A stretch of 12,142 nt of DNA. Source: Candidatus Hermodarchaeota archaeon. Its GTDB lineage: Archaea > Asgardarchaeota > Hermodarchaeia > Hermodarchaeales > Hermodarchaeaceae. Of the stretch, positions 1-5,589 are shown piece after piece. Under the pieces are notes generated by a model. That model saw only the letters and a program-made list of their open reading frames with translations. It did no database searches and was not told the DNA's origin. The position numbers were made by a program, and so were the translations under genes. The stretch is from contig JAEOSV010000058.1 in NCBI GenBank assembly GCA_016840185.1, forward strand, positions 1 through 12,142, in the 5' to 3' direction. How positions within the stretch are numbered: position 1 is the first letter of the stretch; each line of letters starts with the position of its first letter.

Positions 1-387
1 GAAGCCATCAGGAAGGTTCAAAGCCGGCATGATGGTTCGAATCACCGTGTAGCTGATGTGCTCATCGGTGATGAAACTGGCGTCATGCTCCTTACTCTCT
101 GGGATGATGAAATCTCTAAAGTTGAAGAGGGCAAATCTTATCGGGTTGTTAGTGGACAATCAGGGCTGTTTCAAGGACGTATGCAGGTGAGTTTAGGACG
201 AAGTGGAAAACTCGAAGATTCCACCGAAGCCATCGCAGAAGTGAATACGGATCGGAATTTATCATCAAAACCTAAGTCACCTCCAAGGGATGCCAAAGGT
301 CGAAAGAACCCCGGAGATCGCCGTGATACACCGGTTCGCCGAACGCGGGGCTTCAAGTGGTCTCGGATTGAAAAGAAATCCGAGTAA
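1..387 (+). CDS. ssDNA-binding OB-fold protein (RPA/SSB-like), 5' partial
   Basis: The reading frame is open from the first base of the window, so the gene begins upstream; the GTG at 58 is internal, because residues before it still align with the paralogue at 486-995. The 128 visible residues cover the second half of an OB fold (GDETGVMLLTLWDDE, SYRVVSGQSGLFQGRMQVSLGR) and a short Lys/Arg/Pro-rich tail. The pattern matches the Sulfolobus-type SSB/RPA2 family, which binds single-stranded DNA in replication and repair: a conserved GDxTG turn, a Trp in the next strand, and an aromatic-Q-G segment. Compared with its convergent neighbour, this copy lacks the Gly-rich RGG tail and ends in a short basic tail, so the two probably differ in partners or nucleic-acid preference. 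The family call is good; the specific role is inferred. Confidence 0.82.
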   Translation, partial: EAIRKVQSRHDGSNHRVADVLIGDETGVMLLTLWDDEISKVEEGKSYRVVSGQSGLFQGRMQVSLGRSGKLEDSTEAIAEVNTDRNLSSKPKSPPRDAKGRKNPGDRRDTPVRRTRGFKWSRIEKKSE

Positions 388-414
388 TCTTAGTATTCTG
401 ATTACATTATTTTT
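362..414 (+). terminator. Hairpin over the stop codon plus T-tract
   Basis: A perfect 8-bp stem, CTCGGATT (362-369) with AATCCGAG (377-384), closes a 7-nt loop GAAAAGA and ends just before the TAA stop at 385-387. A TTTTT run follows at 410-414. The stem lies inside the last codons, so it is partly constrained by coding. Archaeal termination depends mainly on T-runs, so the hairpin may instead stabilise the mRNA 3' end. Confidence 0.45.
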
Positions 415-418
415 AAAG

Positions 419-432
419 AAAAAAAGGAAAAA
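419..432 (-). terminator. T-rich termination tract for the minus-strand SSB gene
   Basis: Read on the minus strand, the convergent intergenic region holds T5 and T7 runs (A-runs at 428-432 and 419-425 on the plus strand) about 55-65 bases after the stop of the RGG-tailed SSB gene. Oligo-T runs are the main intrinsic termination signal of archaeal RNA polymerase. Confidence 0.45.
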
Positions 433-485
433 GGGGAGGGTTTGCCTGAAACTTGTGGCAGTGCCTCCGTGTGTGTAAGTTTCTT

Positions 486-995
486 TTAGTATCGACCACG
501 ACCGCGGTCTCGACTGCCACGACGGGATCCCCCGCCGCCACGTCGATAACCTCCGCCGCCTCGGTCACCACCGTAACTGCGACCTCCGCCGCCACCATAT
601 CCGCCATATCGGCGGCGTGGACGTTCATGCTCGGCTGCAGAGAGGTCGTTTTCCATGTCGATTTCGTCGATTTCTGAATCTGCGTCTTTCAGTTCGCCAT
701 ACCGTCCGATGTTTAGTCGGAGATGGCCTTGGAACAGGCTAGTGTAGCCGTTCTCTAATCGGTAGCTCTTGTCTGGTTCAACTGTGTCAATCATATCATC
801 CCAAAGGGAGAGGACCACTGTGCCAGTGGAGTCACCGGCCACTGCATCTAATACACGATGCGTTTCGCCATCACGTCGTGACGTGACTTCGCGTTCTTCA
901 CCCTTTTCAATGACTTTGAAGGTGATGTTCAAACTTTTCATACTGGGTCGCAAGTCTGCGACTGTTGCCTCAACAGGCTCTCTATCGTAGCTCAT
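486..995 (-). CDS. ssDNA-binding protein, single OB fold with RGG-rich C-terminal tail
   Basis: This 169-residue protein has the layout of Sulfolobus SSB. An OB fold (about residues 8-105) contains VADLRPSMKSLNITFKVIE, GDSTGTVVLSLWDD (Trp65) and SYRLENGYTSLFQGHLRLN. An acidic linker (102-117) leads into a Gly/Arg/Tyr tail (125-169) with many RG and GGG repeats. The family coats ssDNA in replication, recombination and repair; stacking aromatics such as Trp65 and Phe88 fit that. RGG tails usually add nonspecific nucleic-acid or protein contacts. The start is set at ATG 995, because the first residues then match the family N-terminus; a GTG at 1007 in the same frame would add four residues. I see no strong ribosome-binding site. 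AT-rich sequence just upstream (about 1010-1020) and a TATA-like block near 1124-1134 are possible promoters. The gene is convergent with a paralogue at 1-387. Confidence 0.88.
   Translation of the reverse strand: MSYDREPVEATVADLRPSMKSLNITFKVIEKGEEREVTSRRDGETHRVLDAVAGDSTGTVVLSLWDDMIDTVEPDKSYRLENGYTSLFQGHLRLNIGRYGELKDADSEIDEIDMENDLSAAEHERPRRRYGGYGGGGGRSYGGDRGGGGYRRGGGGSRRGSRDRGRGRY
489..623 (-). repeat. Low-complexity Gly/Arg codon tract (RGG tail)
   Basis: The last 45 codons of the SSB gene are dominated by GGN and CGN codons, giving a GC-rich degenerate trinucleotide repeat unlike the rest of the window. It encodes a flexible tail with patches such as YGGYGGGGG and RRGGGGSRRG. Such tracts can expand or contract by slippage. 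Confidence 0.7.
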
Positions 996-1238
996 TTTCG
1001 GTACCACGTATCTATATCAAATCAGGCTCCAAAACAAGAACGTAACTCGGGACTCAACCATATCTGGAATCTAGCCCAAACACATTACACATTTCGGTGC
1101 TGATACCTTGCCAAACGGGCACCCCTATAAAAAGCCTTGCCTCTGCGCTATCAATTCTCCAATTAATCAGCGGTCTCCCTTTTCCTCTTTTATTAGAAGG
1201 ATTCCAGTGAAATCCATTCGCTGTGAACAAAACGATCT

Positions 1239-1505
1239 TTATGAAAGCATGACTGTGAGCGTTCCTGCACCATACATGGTTAGACAAAAGCGTACAACAG
1301 TATCAAGTAAATCGTAGGTTCGAATCTGTGCGCGATACCAAGGGGTATCAATGGTATATAGGCCGTGACCGGTTGGGGTCACTTGCACCTCAATGTCTTG
1401 TCCCTGTAAGCTTTCGTACACCCAATGATACACTTCGCTCTCTGTTTCATCTTTGGAACTGTGTCTCATTTGTTGCGGTTCGTGTCCCACATCTTTGGTT
1501 GCCAT
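1239..1505 (-). CDS. Orphan 88-aa protein, divergent from the Lrp-like regulator
   Basis: I do not recognise a family. The 88-residue protein has a polar, charged N-terminus (about 1-30, with HEPQQMRHSSKDETESE) and then a region with alternating hydrophobic pattern (YHWVYESLQGQDIEVQV, YTIDTPWYRAQIRTYDLL, VVRFCLTMYGAGTLTVML) that could form a small alpha/beta fold. There is no signal peptide or clear membrane span. The ATG at 1505 is chosen because GGTGAT (1512-1517) lies 6 bases upstream, a good match to the archaeal ribosome-binding site; an in-frame ATG at 1469 has none. Support for a real gene is the RBS, and a 22-bp upstream box (1565-1586) that also precedes the membrane-protein gene at 2864. 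It is transcribed away from the regulator at 1741, so it is a likely regulatory target. The function is unknown. Confidence 0.68.
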   Translation of the reverse strand: MATKDVGHEPQQMRHSSKDETESEVYHWVYESLQGQDIEVQVTPTGHGLYTIDTPWYRAQIRTYDLLDTVVRFCLTMYGAGTLTVMLS

Positions 1506-1564
1506 TTTTCTATCACCATCCAATTGCGAGGTTCTGAAGAACAATTAATCAAAGGGTAGCATTG

Positions 1565-1635
1565 CATATCAATCGAGGGGAGCTTTGGAGTGCAACATTC
1601 GACGCCTGAGATGGTTTTTTCGCAGTTTTTTGCAC
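1565..1635 (-). promoter_or_regulatory. Shared 71-bp upstream element, copy 1 (box + GTGCAA-N34-TTGCAC)
   Basis: Positions 1565-1586 are a perfect inverted copy of 2763-2784 (22 bp, core AATCGAGGGGAGCTTT). Three bases later comes GTGCAA (1590-1595), then 34 bases, then TTGCAC (1630-1635). The second copy has exactly the same spacing. Relative to the 88-aa gene the box lies about 60 bp upstream, with the GTGCAA/TTGCAC pair further out. The TTGATAT inside the box, read toward the gene, could be the TATA element, with the paired half-sites as operator. Arms about 40 bp apart place both on the same DNA face, as expected for Lrp-type proteins. Identity and geometry are seen; function is inferred. 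Confidence 0.6.
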
Positions 1636-1693
1636 AGATTGGTGTAAAATCTAGGTTCAGGCGACAGTGGGCTGCCAAGGTCAAAACGTGAAT

Positions 1694-1704
1694 GGATATA
1701 TACC
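1694..1704 (+). promoter_or_regulatory. TATA-like box of the Lrp-like regulator gene
   Basis: GGATATATACC is a strong archaeal TATA-like sequence. Its centre predicts a transcript start near 1724, giving a leader of about 15-17 bases before the GTG/TTG start codons at 1741/1738. No ribosome-binding site is evident in that short leader. Confidence 0.5.
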
Positions 1705-1740
1705 ACCTCTGCCTGAATGTAGAACCACAGCGAGACATTG

Positions 1741-2691
1741 GTGTCTTCTGTGGATTTGGTTGATAAGGGTATTATTGCTGAGTTGGAGGGTAATTGCCGT
1801 CAGTCTTACCGAGTGTTAGCTAGGAAACTCGGTGTGTCCAGTAAAACTGTTCGAAGCCGGATTGAAAAACTGATAGACGCTGGTGTGATTCAACGATTTA
1901 TCATCGAGCTGAACCCAGAACTCTTGGGAGCGCATCTGGTGATTGCAGAGTTGTCGACGCTAGGATCCGAAGATGTTCATACGTTTATTACTCAAATTGG
2001 GGCGAGTCCGGTGGTTCGGTTAGTGTCTCGGTTGGCAGATGGAACGTATGACGTGGAAGCTGAAGTTCGTGGGAAGATGGGTACCGTGAACTTCGGGCAG
2101 TTTCTTCGGAGTCTTGATCGAGTTTCTGCGATTGAAATTCATGAGGCAATTGAAATGCACCCCTATGTCACAAGTGAAGCGTTCGTCAAACCGCAAGCCC
2201 TAGATTTCGGATTTTCAGCAATGCAGTTACGCGTGTTACGTTGTTTACGAGAAAACCCACGTATGCCCGTTGTTGATATCGCTCGCAAAACGGAATTAAC
2301 CGCAAAACGCGTGCGCCTGCTCCTACGCGAGTTTCAGAATACGAATACACTCCGATTTACCCTTCAATGGTTACGGAGCTCAGCTGACCAAATTGAATTT
2401 CGAAGTCGAATTCGGTACAATGCTGAAAATACAACCCCCAAAAAACTAGTGACATGGCTCAAGGATCAATACCCTTTGGAATATTGGACCTCCTATCTAC
2501 TCACCGATGAACCCACACTTCTGCTTGATTTTGCCGTCGACACCCTGCATCAAGTTGAATCTATTGATGTCCAACTCAAAGCATCACCTTATACCTTGAT
2601 TGTACACACCATGATCATGTTTCCCCATCGAAAATTCCCTGGACTTGGTCAGAATCAACTGGACACCCTGCTTGATATGGAAATTTCGTGA
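1741..2691 (+). CDS. Tandem Lrp/AsnC-like transcriptional regulator
   Basis: The protein has about 316 residues, twice a typical Lrp/AsnC protein. Residues about 5-52 form an AsnC-type helix-turn-helix (VDKGIIAELEGNCRQSYRVLARKLG followed by SSKTVRSRIEKLIDAGVIQRF). A ferredoxin-like sensing segment follows (about 60-140). A second winged helix (about 157-205; LRVLRCLRENPRMPVVDIAR, TAKRVRLLLREF) and a second divergent alpha/beta half complete it. The two HTH units in one chain suggest a pseudo-dimer reading two DNA half-sites. The start is uncertain between TTG 1738, GTG 1741 and GTG 1750; GTG 1741 is preferred as the commoner codon that keeps the whole HTH. It sits between two small genes that share an inverted 71-bp upstream element, so it is probably their regulator and perhaps regulates itself. 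The ligand is unknown. Confidence 0.85.
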   Translation: MSSVDLVDKGIIAELEGNCRQSYRVLARKLGVSSKTVRSRIEKLIDAGVIQRFIIELNPELLGAHLVIAELSTLGSEDVHTFITQIGASPVVRLVSRLADGTYDVEAEVRGKMGTVNFGQFLRSLDRVSAIEIHEAIEMHPYVTSEAFVKPQALDFGFSAMQLRVLRCLRENPRMPVVDIARKTELTAKRVRLLLREFQNTNTLRFTLQWLRSSADQIEFRSRIRYNAENTTPKKLVTWLKDQYPLEYWTSYLLTDEPTLLLDFAVDTLHQVESIDVQLKASPYTLIVHTMIMFPHRKFPGLGQNQLDTLLDMEIS

Positions 2692-2713
2692 AAACCTGAT
2701 TTTCAACCACTAG

Positions 2714-2784
2714 GTGCAATTTTTATCTCATTCGATTCGGTTTCTGCGATTTTTTGCACAGTAAAGCTCCCCTCGATTGATATG
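2714..2784 (+). promoter_or_regulatory. Shared 71-bp upstream element, copy 2
   Basis: GTGCAA (2714-2719), 34 bases, TTGCAC (2754-2759), three bases, then the 22-bp box (2763-2784) identical to the reverse complement of 1565-1586. The 34-base interiors are not conserved overall, although both are T-rich and hold related CGCAG/CTGCG-T6 stretches near TTGCAC. The box ends 79 bp before the ATG at 2864 and faces it in the same sense as copy 1 faces the 88-aa gene. If TTGATAT in the box is the TATA element, the transcript would start near 2806. Confidence 0.6.
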
Positions 2785-2820
2785 TGATTCTGAGGTAGGT
2801 TAGTTACCAAACAATATGGT

Positions 2821-2853
2821 TGCCTCCTCTTGAAGGGGGCAGTTATTTGGAGG
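2821..2853 (+). promoter_or_regulatory. Leader hairpin with possible RBS-masking alternative
   Basis: TGCCTCCT (2821-2828) can pair with AGGGGGCA (2834-2841) around a 5-nt loop, including one T-G wobble. The same CCTCC (2823-2827) is also complementary to the ribosome-binding site GGAGG (2849-2853) of the next gene, so two exclusive foldings are possible: RBS free or RBS masked. The element lies within the predicted leader of the membrane-protein mRNA. The base pairing is visible; a switching role is speculative. Confidence 0.35.
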
Positions 2854-2863
2854 GATTCACAAA

Positions 2864-3100
2864 ATGAAATCAAATACAAAGAAAATAATCTGGCTCGGAG
2901 TCGGGCTGACACTCCTTTTTGCTATGGTAATCCTGCCTTTGGGTGTCGCTATTGCGATTCGCCCATCGTTGCTTCCTGATCTTGACGCCGGCATTCCACA
3001 AATCGATACCGATGACCCTTTTGTTGGAGTTGATTATGACTGGCTCGGTTGGGACGGTACATATTCTAGTGGCGGAGATTATTCCATTGCACCGATATGA
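2864..3100 (+). CDS. Orphan 78-aa single-span membrane protein with acidic outer tail
   Basis: A basic N-terminus (MKSNTKK) precedes one long hydrophobic segment (about residues 8-32, IIWLGVGLTLLFAMVILPLGVAIAI). A tail of about 45 residues follows with nine Asp, no Lys or Arg after Arg33, and several aromatic/Gly residues (VDYDWLGWDGTYSSGG). By the positive-inside rule the tail should be outside the cell. The hydrophobic segment could be a signal anchor or, less likely, a cleaved signal peptide. The Asp-rich tail might bind cations such as Ca2+, but no EF-hand loop is present. GGAGG (2849-2853) lies 10 bases before the ATG. The gene shares its upstream 71-bp element with the 88-aa gene, and a hairpin plus T6 follows it. 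I know no family for it. Confidence 0.72.
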   Translation: MKSNTKKIIWLGVGLTLLFAMVILPLGVAIAIRPSLLPDLDAGIPQIDTDDPFVGVDYDWLGWDGTYSSGGDYSIAPI

Positions 3101-3146
3101 CATTCGTAAAGAGCGAGTGAACCAACCCACCTATCCGACACAATTG

Positions 3147-3183
3147 GAGGGGAGATTTACCCTCCCCTCTGTTCACCTTTTTT
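3147..3183 (+). terminator. Hairpin with T6 run, between convergent genes
   Basis: GAGGGGAG (3147-3154) pairs perfectly with CTCCCCTC (3162-3169) around a 7-nt loop, and TTTTTT follows at 3178-3183. It lies 46 bases after the stop of the membrane-protein gene and right beside the stop of the minus-strand hydrolase gene (3173). The T-run overlaps that gene's last codons. Confidence 0.6.
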
Positions 3184-4066
3184 CAAGATAATATGTCTCA
3201 TCTTGTTGTTGAACTTTGCCAGCTTCTTCCAGTTCTTCTAAATGAAGACGAATCATGATCCGCTCCCAGTATCGAAGAAGCGGTTCTTGATAGGGAAACT
3301 TACGATAGATTGGCTTCGCTTCGACGAGTTCGTCTAATGTTTTTGGCACTTCGAGTAGATTAAGAATCCGTTGATTTCGCTCATCAAGGCGACCCGTATA
3401 TGCTTTCCATTCGGATTTGATTTTTGATGTAATGATTCCTCGATGCGAGGAGACGACCATCTTTGTGGGTAGTTTTTTCAAACGGGCAATGGATTGCCGG
3501 AATTCTGCTAAACTGGATTCTTCGTGGCCATACCAGGGGAATGGGGTGAGGTCGTAGTCAAACGAGAAGAGGATGCGTTTGGGTTCATAATAGAGACAGT
3601 AGTGGTCAATCGTATGGCCTGGAGTAAAAATAGGTGTGAGTACGATTCCGCCAAACTGGAAGCTTGAGCTTTCATTGAAACTGTGGGTGGGTCGGCAGTT
3701 TTGAAATTCCATCTGGGTTTGGATAAATTGCCGCCAGATTGGAGCTAATACATCACCTACGAATCGTTTTGAAAGTCCTATCAAATCTCCACTGGTGCTA
3801 AAGGCCTCTTGGGGGACAAAGATGCGGAGATCTTGAAACACCCAGTTTCCCGCAGAGTGATCCGGGTGGGTGTGTGAGTTGATAATACAATCGATTTCAA
3901 ATTCTTGGTTCAGCTCTTGTAACCGTTGAATTCCACATCCAGTGTCGATTAGCACGGTTTCCTCCGCTGTAATGAGGAGCGAATGAGCTCGTGGAAACCG
4001 ACCATCATTTTCACCGTGGACAAGGAAAATCTGGTCGGTAACAACTTCCAGGTGTTCTCGAACCAT
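3173..4066 (-). CDS. Metallo-beta-lactamase-fold hydrolase (LACTB2-like)
   Basis: This 297-residue protein has the full metal-binding signature of the metallo-beta-lactamase fold: HTHPDH (His65, His67, Asp69, His70), His151 in TPGHTIDH, Asp170 in FSFDYD and His208 in SSHRG. These would hold a dinuclear, usually zinc, centre for hydrolysis of esters, thioesters or phosphodiesters. The C-terminal 70 residues (about 228-297) are helical and end in a winged-helix-like segment (LLRYWERIMIRLHLEELEEAGKV). That is the layout of LACTB2-like hydrolases, some of which cleave RNA. The substrate cannot be read from sequence. The ATG at 4066 is the only good start near the fold N-terminus (HLEVVTDQIFLVHG); no ribosome-binding site is visible (upstream bases GAAATCCTA), so the mRNA may be leaderless. 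It is divergent from the orphan at 4436. Confidence 0.85.
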   Translation of the reverse strand: MVREHLEVVTDQIFLVHGENDGRFPRAHSLLITAEETVLIDTGCGIQRLQELNQEFEIDCIINSHTHPDHSAGNWVFQDLRIFVPQEAFSTSGDLIGLSKRFVGDVLAPIWRQFIQTQMEFQNCRPTHSFNESSSFQFGGIVLTPIFTPGHTIDHYCLYYEPKRILFSFDYDLTPFPWYGHEESSLAEFRQSIARLKKLPTKMVVSSHRGIITSKIKSEWKAYTGRLDERNQRILNLLEVPKTLDELVEAKPIYRKFPYQEPLLRYWERIMIRLHLEELEEAGKVQQQDETYYLEKR

Positions 4067-4435
4067 TAGGATTTCGCTTCAAGCTTATCGAATTTCAGCA
4101 ATTAAGTTGTTAGGATGGGGCATTCTCCGTTCTTGGTTTTGCGCATTTGTTAGTGGTCTGGTTAGAAACCTTTCAGTGGACGCCATTTGGTAATACGAGG
4201 CATTGAACTCCTTCTTGTATTGCAATCAATAGTACTGAGTGTGTAGGTGGTTTTGACTTTGGGGATTCGATTTTTTCCTCTCTACACGTAATAGATTTCA
4301 CAACGAGTATGTATCAAAAATAAACAAGAACCCCTAAAACGGCGAGCAAAAATTGGATGCGGTCTTCTTAACCAAAGGATAATTTCTGACATGTCTTCCG
4401 AAACGTCTTTACATAGACTTTGAGAGATTGAATTA
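4067..4435. other. 369-bp divergent intergenic region
   Basis: I find no convincing ORF, tRNA, C/D-box RNA or long repeat here. It separates the divergent hydrolase gene and the orphan at 4436, so it should hold both promoters. It includes an 8-bp palindrome ATTGCAAT (in CTTGTATTGCAATCAATAG, near 4215-4235), a T6 run in GGATTCGATTTTTTCC and an A-rich stretch near 4315-4330. None has a known function. Confidence 0.5.
4408..4415 (+). promoter_or_regulatory. TATA-like box, probable leaderless start at 4436
   Basis: TTTACATA is centred about 25 bases before the A of the ATG at 4436, the archaeal TATA-to-transcript-start distance. There is no ribosome-binding site in the intervening GACTTTGAGAGATTGAATTA, so a leaderless mRNA fits. 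Confidence 0.4.
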
Positions 4436-5572
4436 ATGAATTCCCTTCGTCAGGCGTTTACAAATCATTCAGGAACCGTACGCGATTACATCGTCGCCCT
4501 ACTGCAAGTTGATTCTGGAATTTACAACATTGACCAACTCAAAACCATCCTCGAAGAGCCTGACACCACTGTACGCATGGAAACCAAATGGCTTCACTCT
4601 TTACTTGAAGCCCTTCGAATTATTCAGAAATACCTTAGGCTAGTACAGAAATGGGTTAATCATGCCACAGGTCTTGCTCGTAACCTGGGGGCTACCCAAC
4701 GCGAAGTTATCAAATTGGAGAAATTAGAACTTCACGCTTCTCAAATGCTTCAATCCAAGAGTTTTGATCAAAAATACCTTAGGTGGGTTCTTGAAGATGC
4801 AGCGCAAGAACTTGACCGCCTTATTGCCACTTCACATCAACTACTTGTAGACGCTCCCAACCTAATTGCTCTAGCCGATGAGTTTGGAGGTCCATTTTTT
4901 AAGGGATCCCAGCAAATCGCTGAAAGTTGGCGAGAGCGATCTCGACGTGATTTTCTCATACCACTTTCCAACTTGCTTCAAGAAATCGATACGGGGGGTG
5001 ATCCGGAAATAACCCTGCAGCAATTTGGTCAATATTTGGATACGATAGCACAAGTAGTACGAGCCTTGCCCATGTTTGTTAGTGAGTCGTCCACCATAGC
5101 TAGTTATTCACCACAAATCCTCGAGTCAGCCCAAGGAATGATAACACAGCTTTTAGACGGTACAGAGAATCTACGCAAATTCGTCCAAATTCGTTCACAA
5201 GTCTATTCTGTTCTAATAAGCGAGCAAACAGCTCTTTGGAATGCCGTGCTACCCGGTGAAACTCCAGTTGAACAAGTGTTGATTACACTAGGGTTAAACC
5301 CTTCTCAAACGGTAGATGATCTCATTCCTGATCCTATCCCAACAGATACATTGCCTTTGGCAATTTCACAGGCCCAAGAAGAACTTACTCTTTGGCATAA
5401 TGCAATTGAGGCTTCAACACCCTATCTCAATAAAGCCCGGATTCTCAATCAAACTTTACAGTCCCCGGCTGTAGCAAAATTTTTAAAAGCCGATCAACGG
5501 CGGCTTGAACTGTATCATGAATGGCAACCGCGAATTACTGAGACATTTGAAGCTCTGAGTAATTCTCTATAG
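4436..5572 (+). CDS. Orphan 378-aa, all-helical, cysteine-free protein
   Basis: I do not recognise a family. The sequence is rich in Leu, Gln, Glu, Ala and Ile with amphipathic helical patterns over nearly its whole length. It has no Cys, no signal peptide and no span hydrophobic enough for a membrane helix, so it should be a soluble cytoplasmic helical protein. A KYLR motif occurs twice (residues 65-68 and 113-116) with related codons (AATACCTTAGG in both), hinting at a weak internal duplication. A Pro/Asp-rich loop (about 285-305, DDLIPDPIPTDTLP) separates an N-terminal helical block from a C-terminal one (about 305-378) that looks like long antiparallel helices. It is preceded by a TATA-like box and probably starts leaderless at 4436. 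It is convergent with the DUF362 gene, 17 bp apart. It may be a scaffold or adaptor, but nothing shows this. Confidence 0.75.
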   Translation: MNSLRQAFTNHSGTVRDYIVALLQVDSGIYNIDQLKTILEEPDTTVRMETKWLHSLLEALRIIQKYLRLVQKWVNHATGLARNLGATQREVIKLEKLELHASQMLQSKSFDQKYLRWVLEDAAQELDRLIATSHQLLVDAPNLIALADEFGGPFFKGSQQIAESWRERSRRDFLIPLSNLLQEIDTGGDPEITLQQFGQYLDTIAQVVRALPMFVSESSTIASYSPQILESAQGMITQLLDGTENLRKFVQIRSQVYSVLISEQTALWNAVLPGETPVEQVLITLGLNPSQTVDDLIPDPIPTDTLPLAISQAQEELTLWHNAIEASTPYLNKARILNQTLQSPAVAKFLKADQRRLELYHEWQPRITETFEALSNSL

Positions 5573-5589
5573 ACCCCTCAGCTACTTAC

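Noticed and set aside
30..46. tRNA T-arm-like GGTTCGAATC
   Set aside because: No acceptor or anticodon stem can be built around it, and the frame codes for a segment that aligns with the SSB paralogue.
171..356. Small minus-strand ORF opposite the partial SSB gene
   Set aside because: It is a shadow of a frame with clear homology, with no ribosome-binding site or family resemblance.
1314..1330. Second tRNA-like GGTTCGAATCTG
   Set aside because: No cloverleaf in the preceding 70 bases; on the minus strand it encodes QIRTYD of the 88-aa protein.
1565..2784. Insertion sequence with 22-bp terminal inverted repeats carrying one gene
   Set aside because: The gene inside is an Lrp-like regulator, not a transposase. 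The flanks show no target duplication beyond a possible 2-bp TG, and each repeat sits at promoter distance from a small gene, which fits regulation better.
2703..2912. 69-codon minus-strand ORF across the regulatory region upstream of the membrane protein
   Set aside because: It runs across the conserved element and the start of the membrane-protein gene, with no ribosome-binding site.
4067..4435. Possible small RNA gene in the longest intergenic gap
   Set aside because: No C/D-box pairs, strong hairpin with T-run, or tRNA-like structure could be identified by eye.
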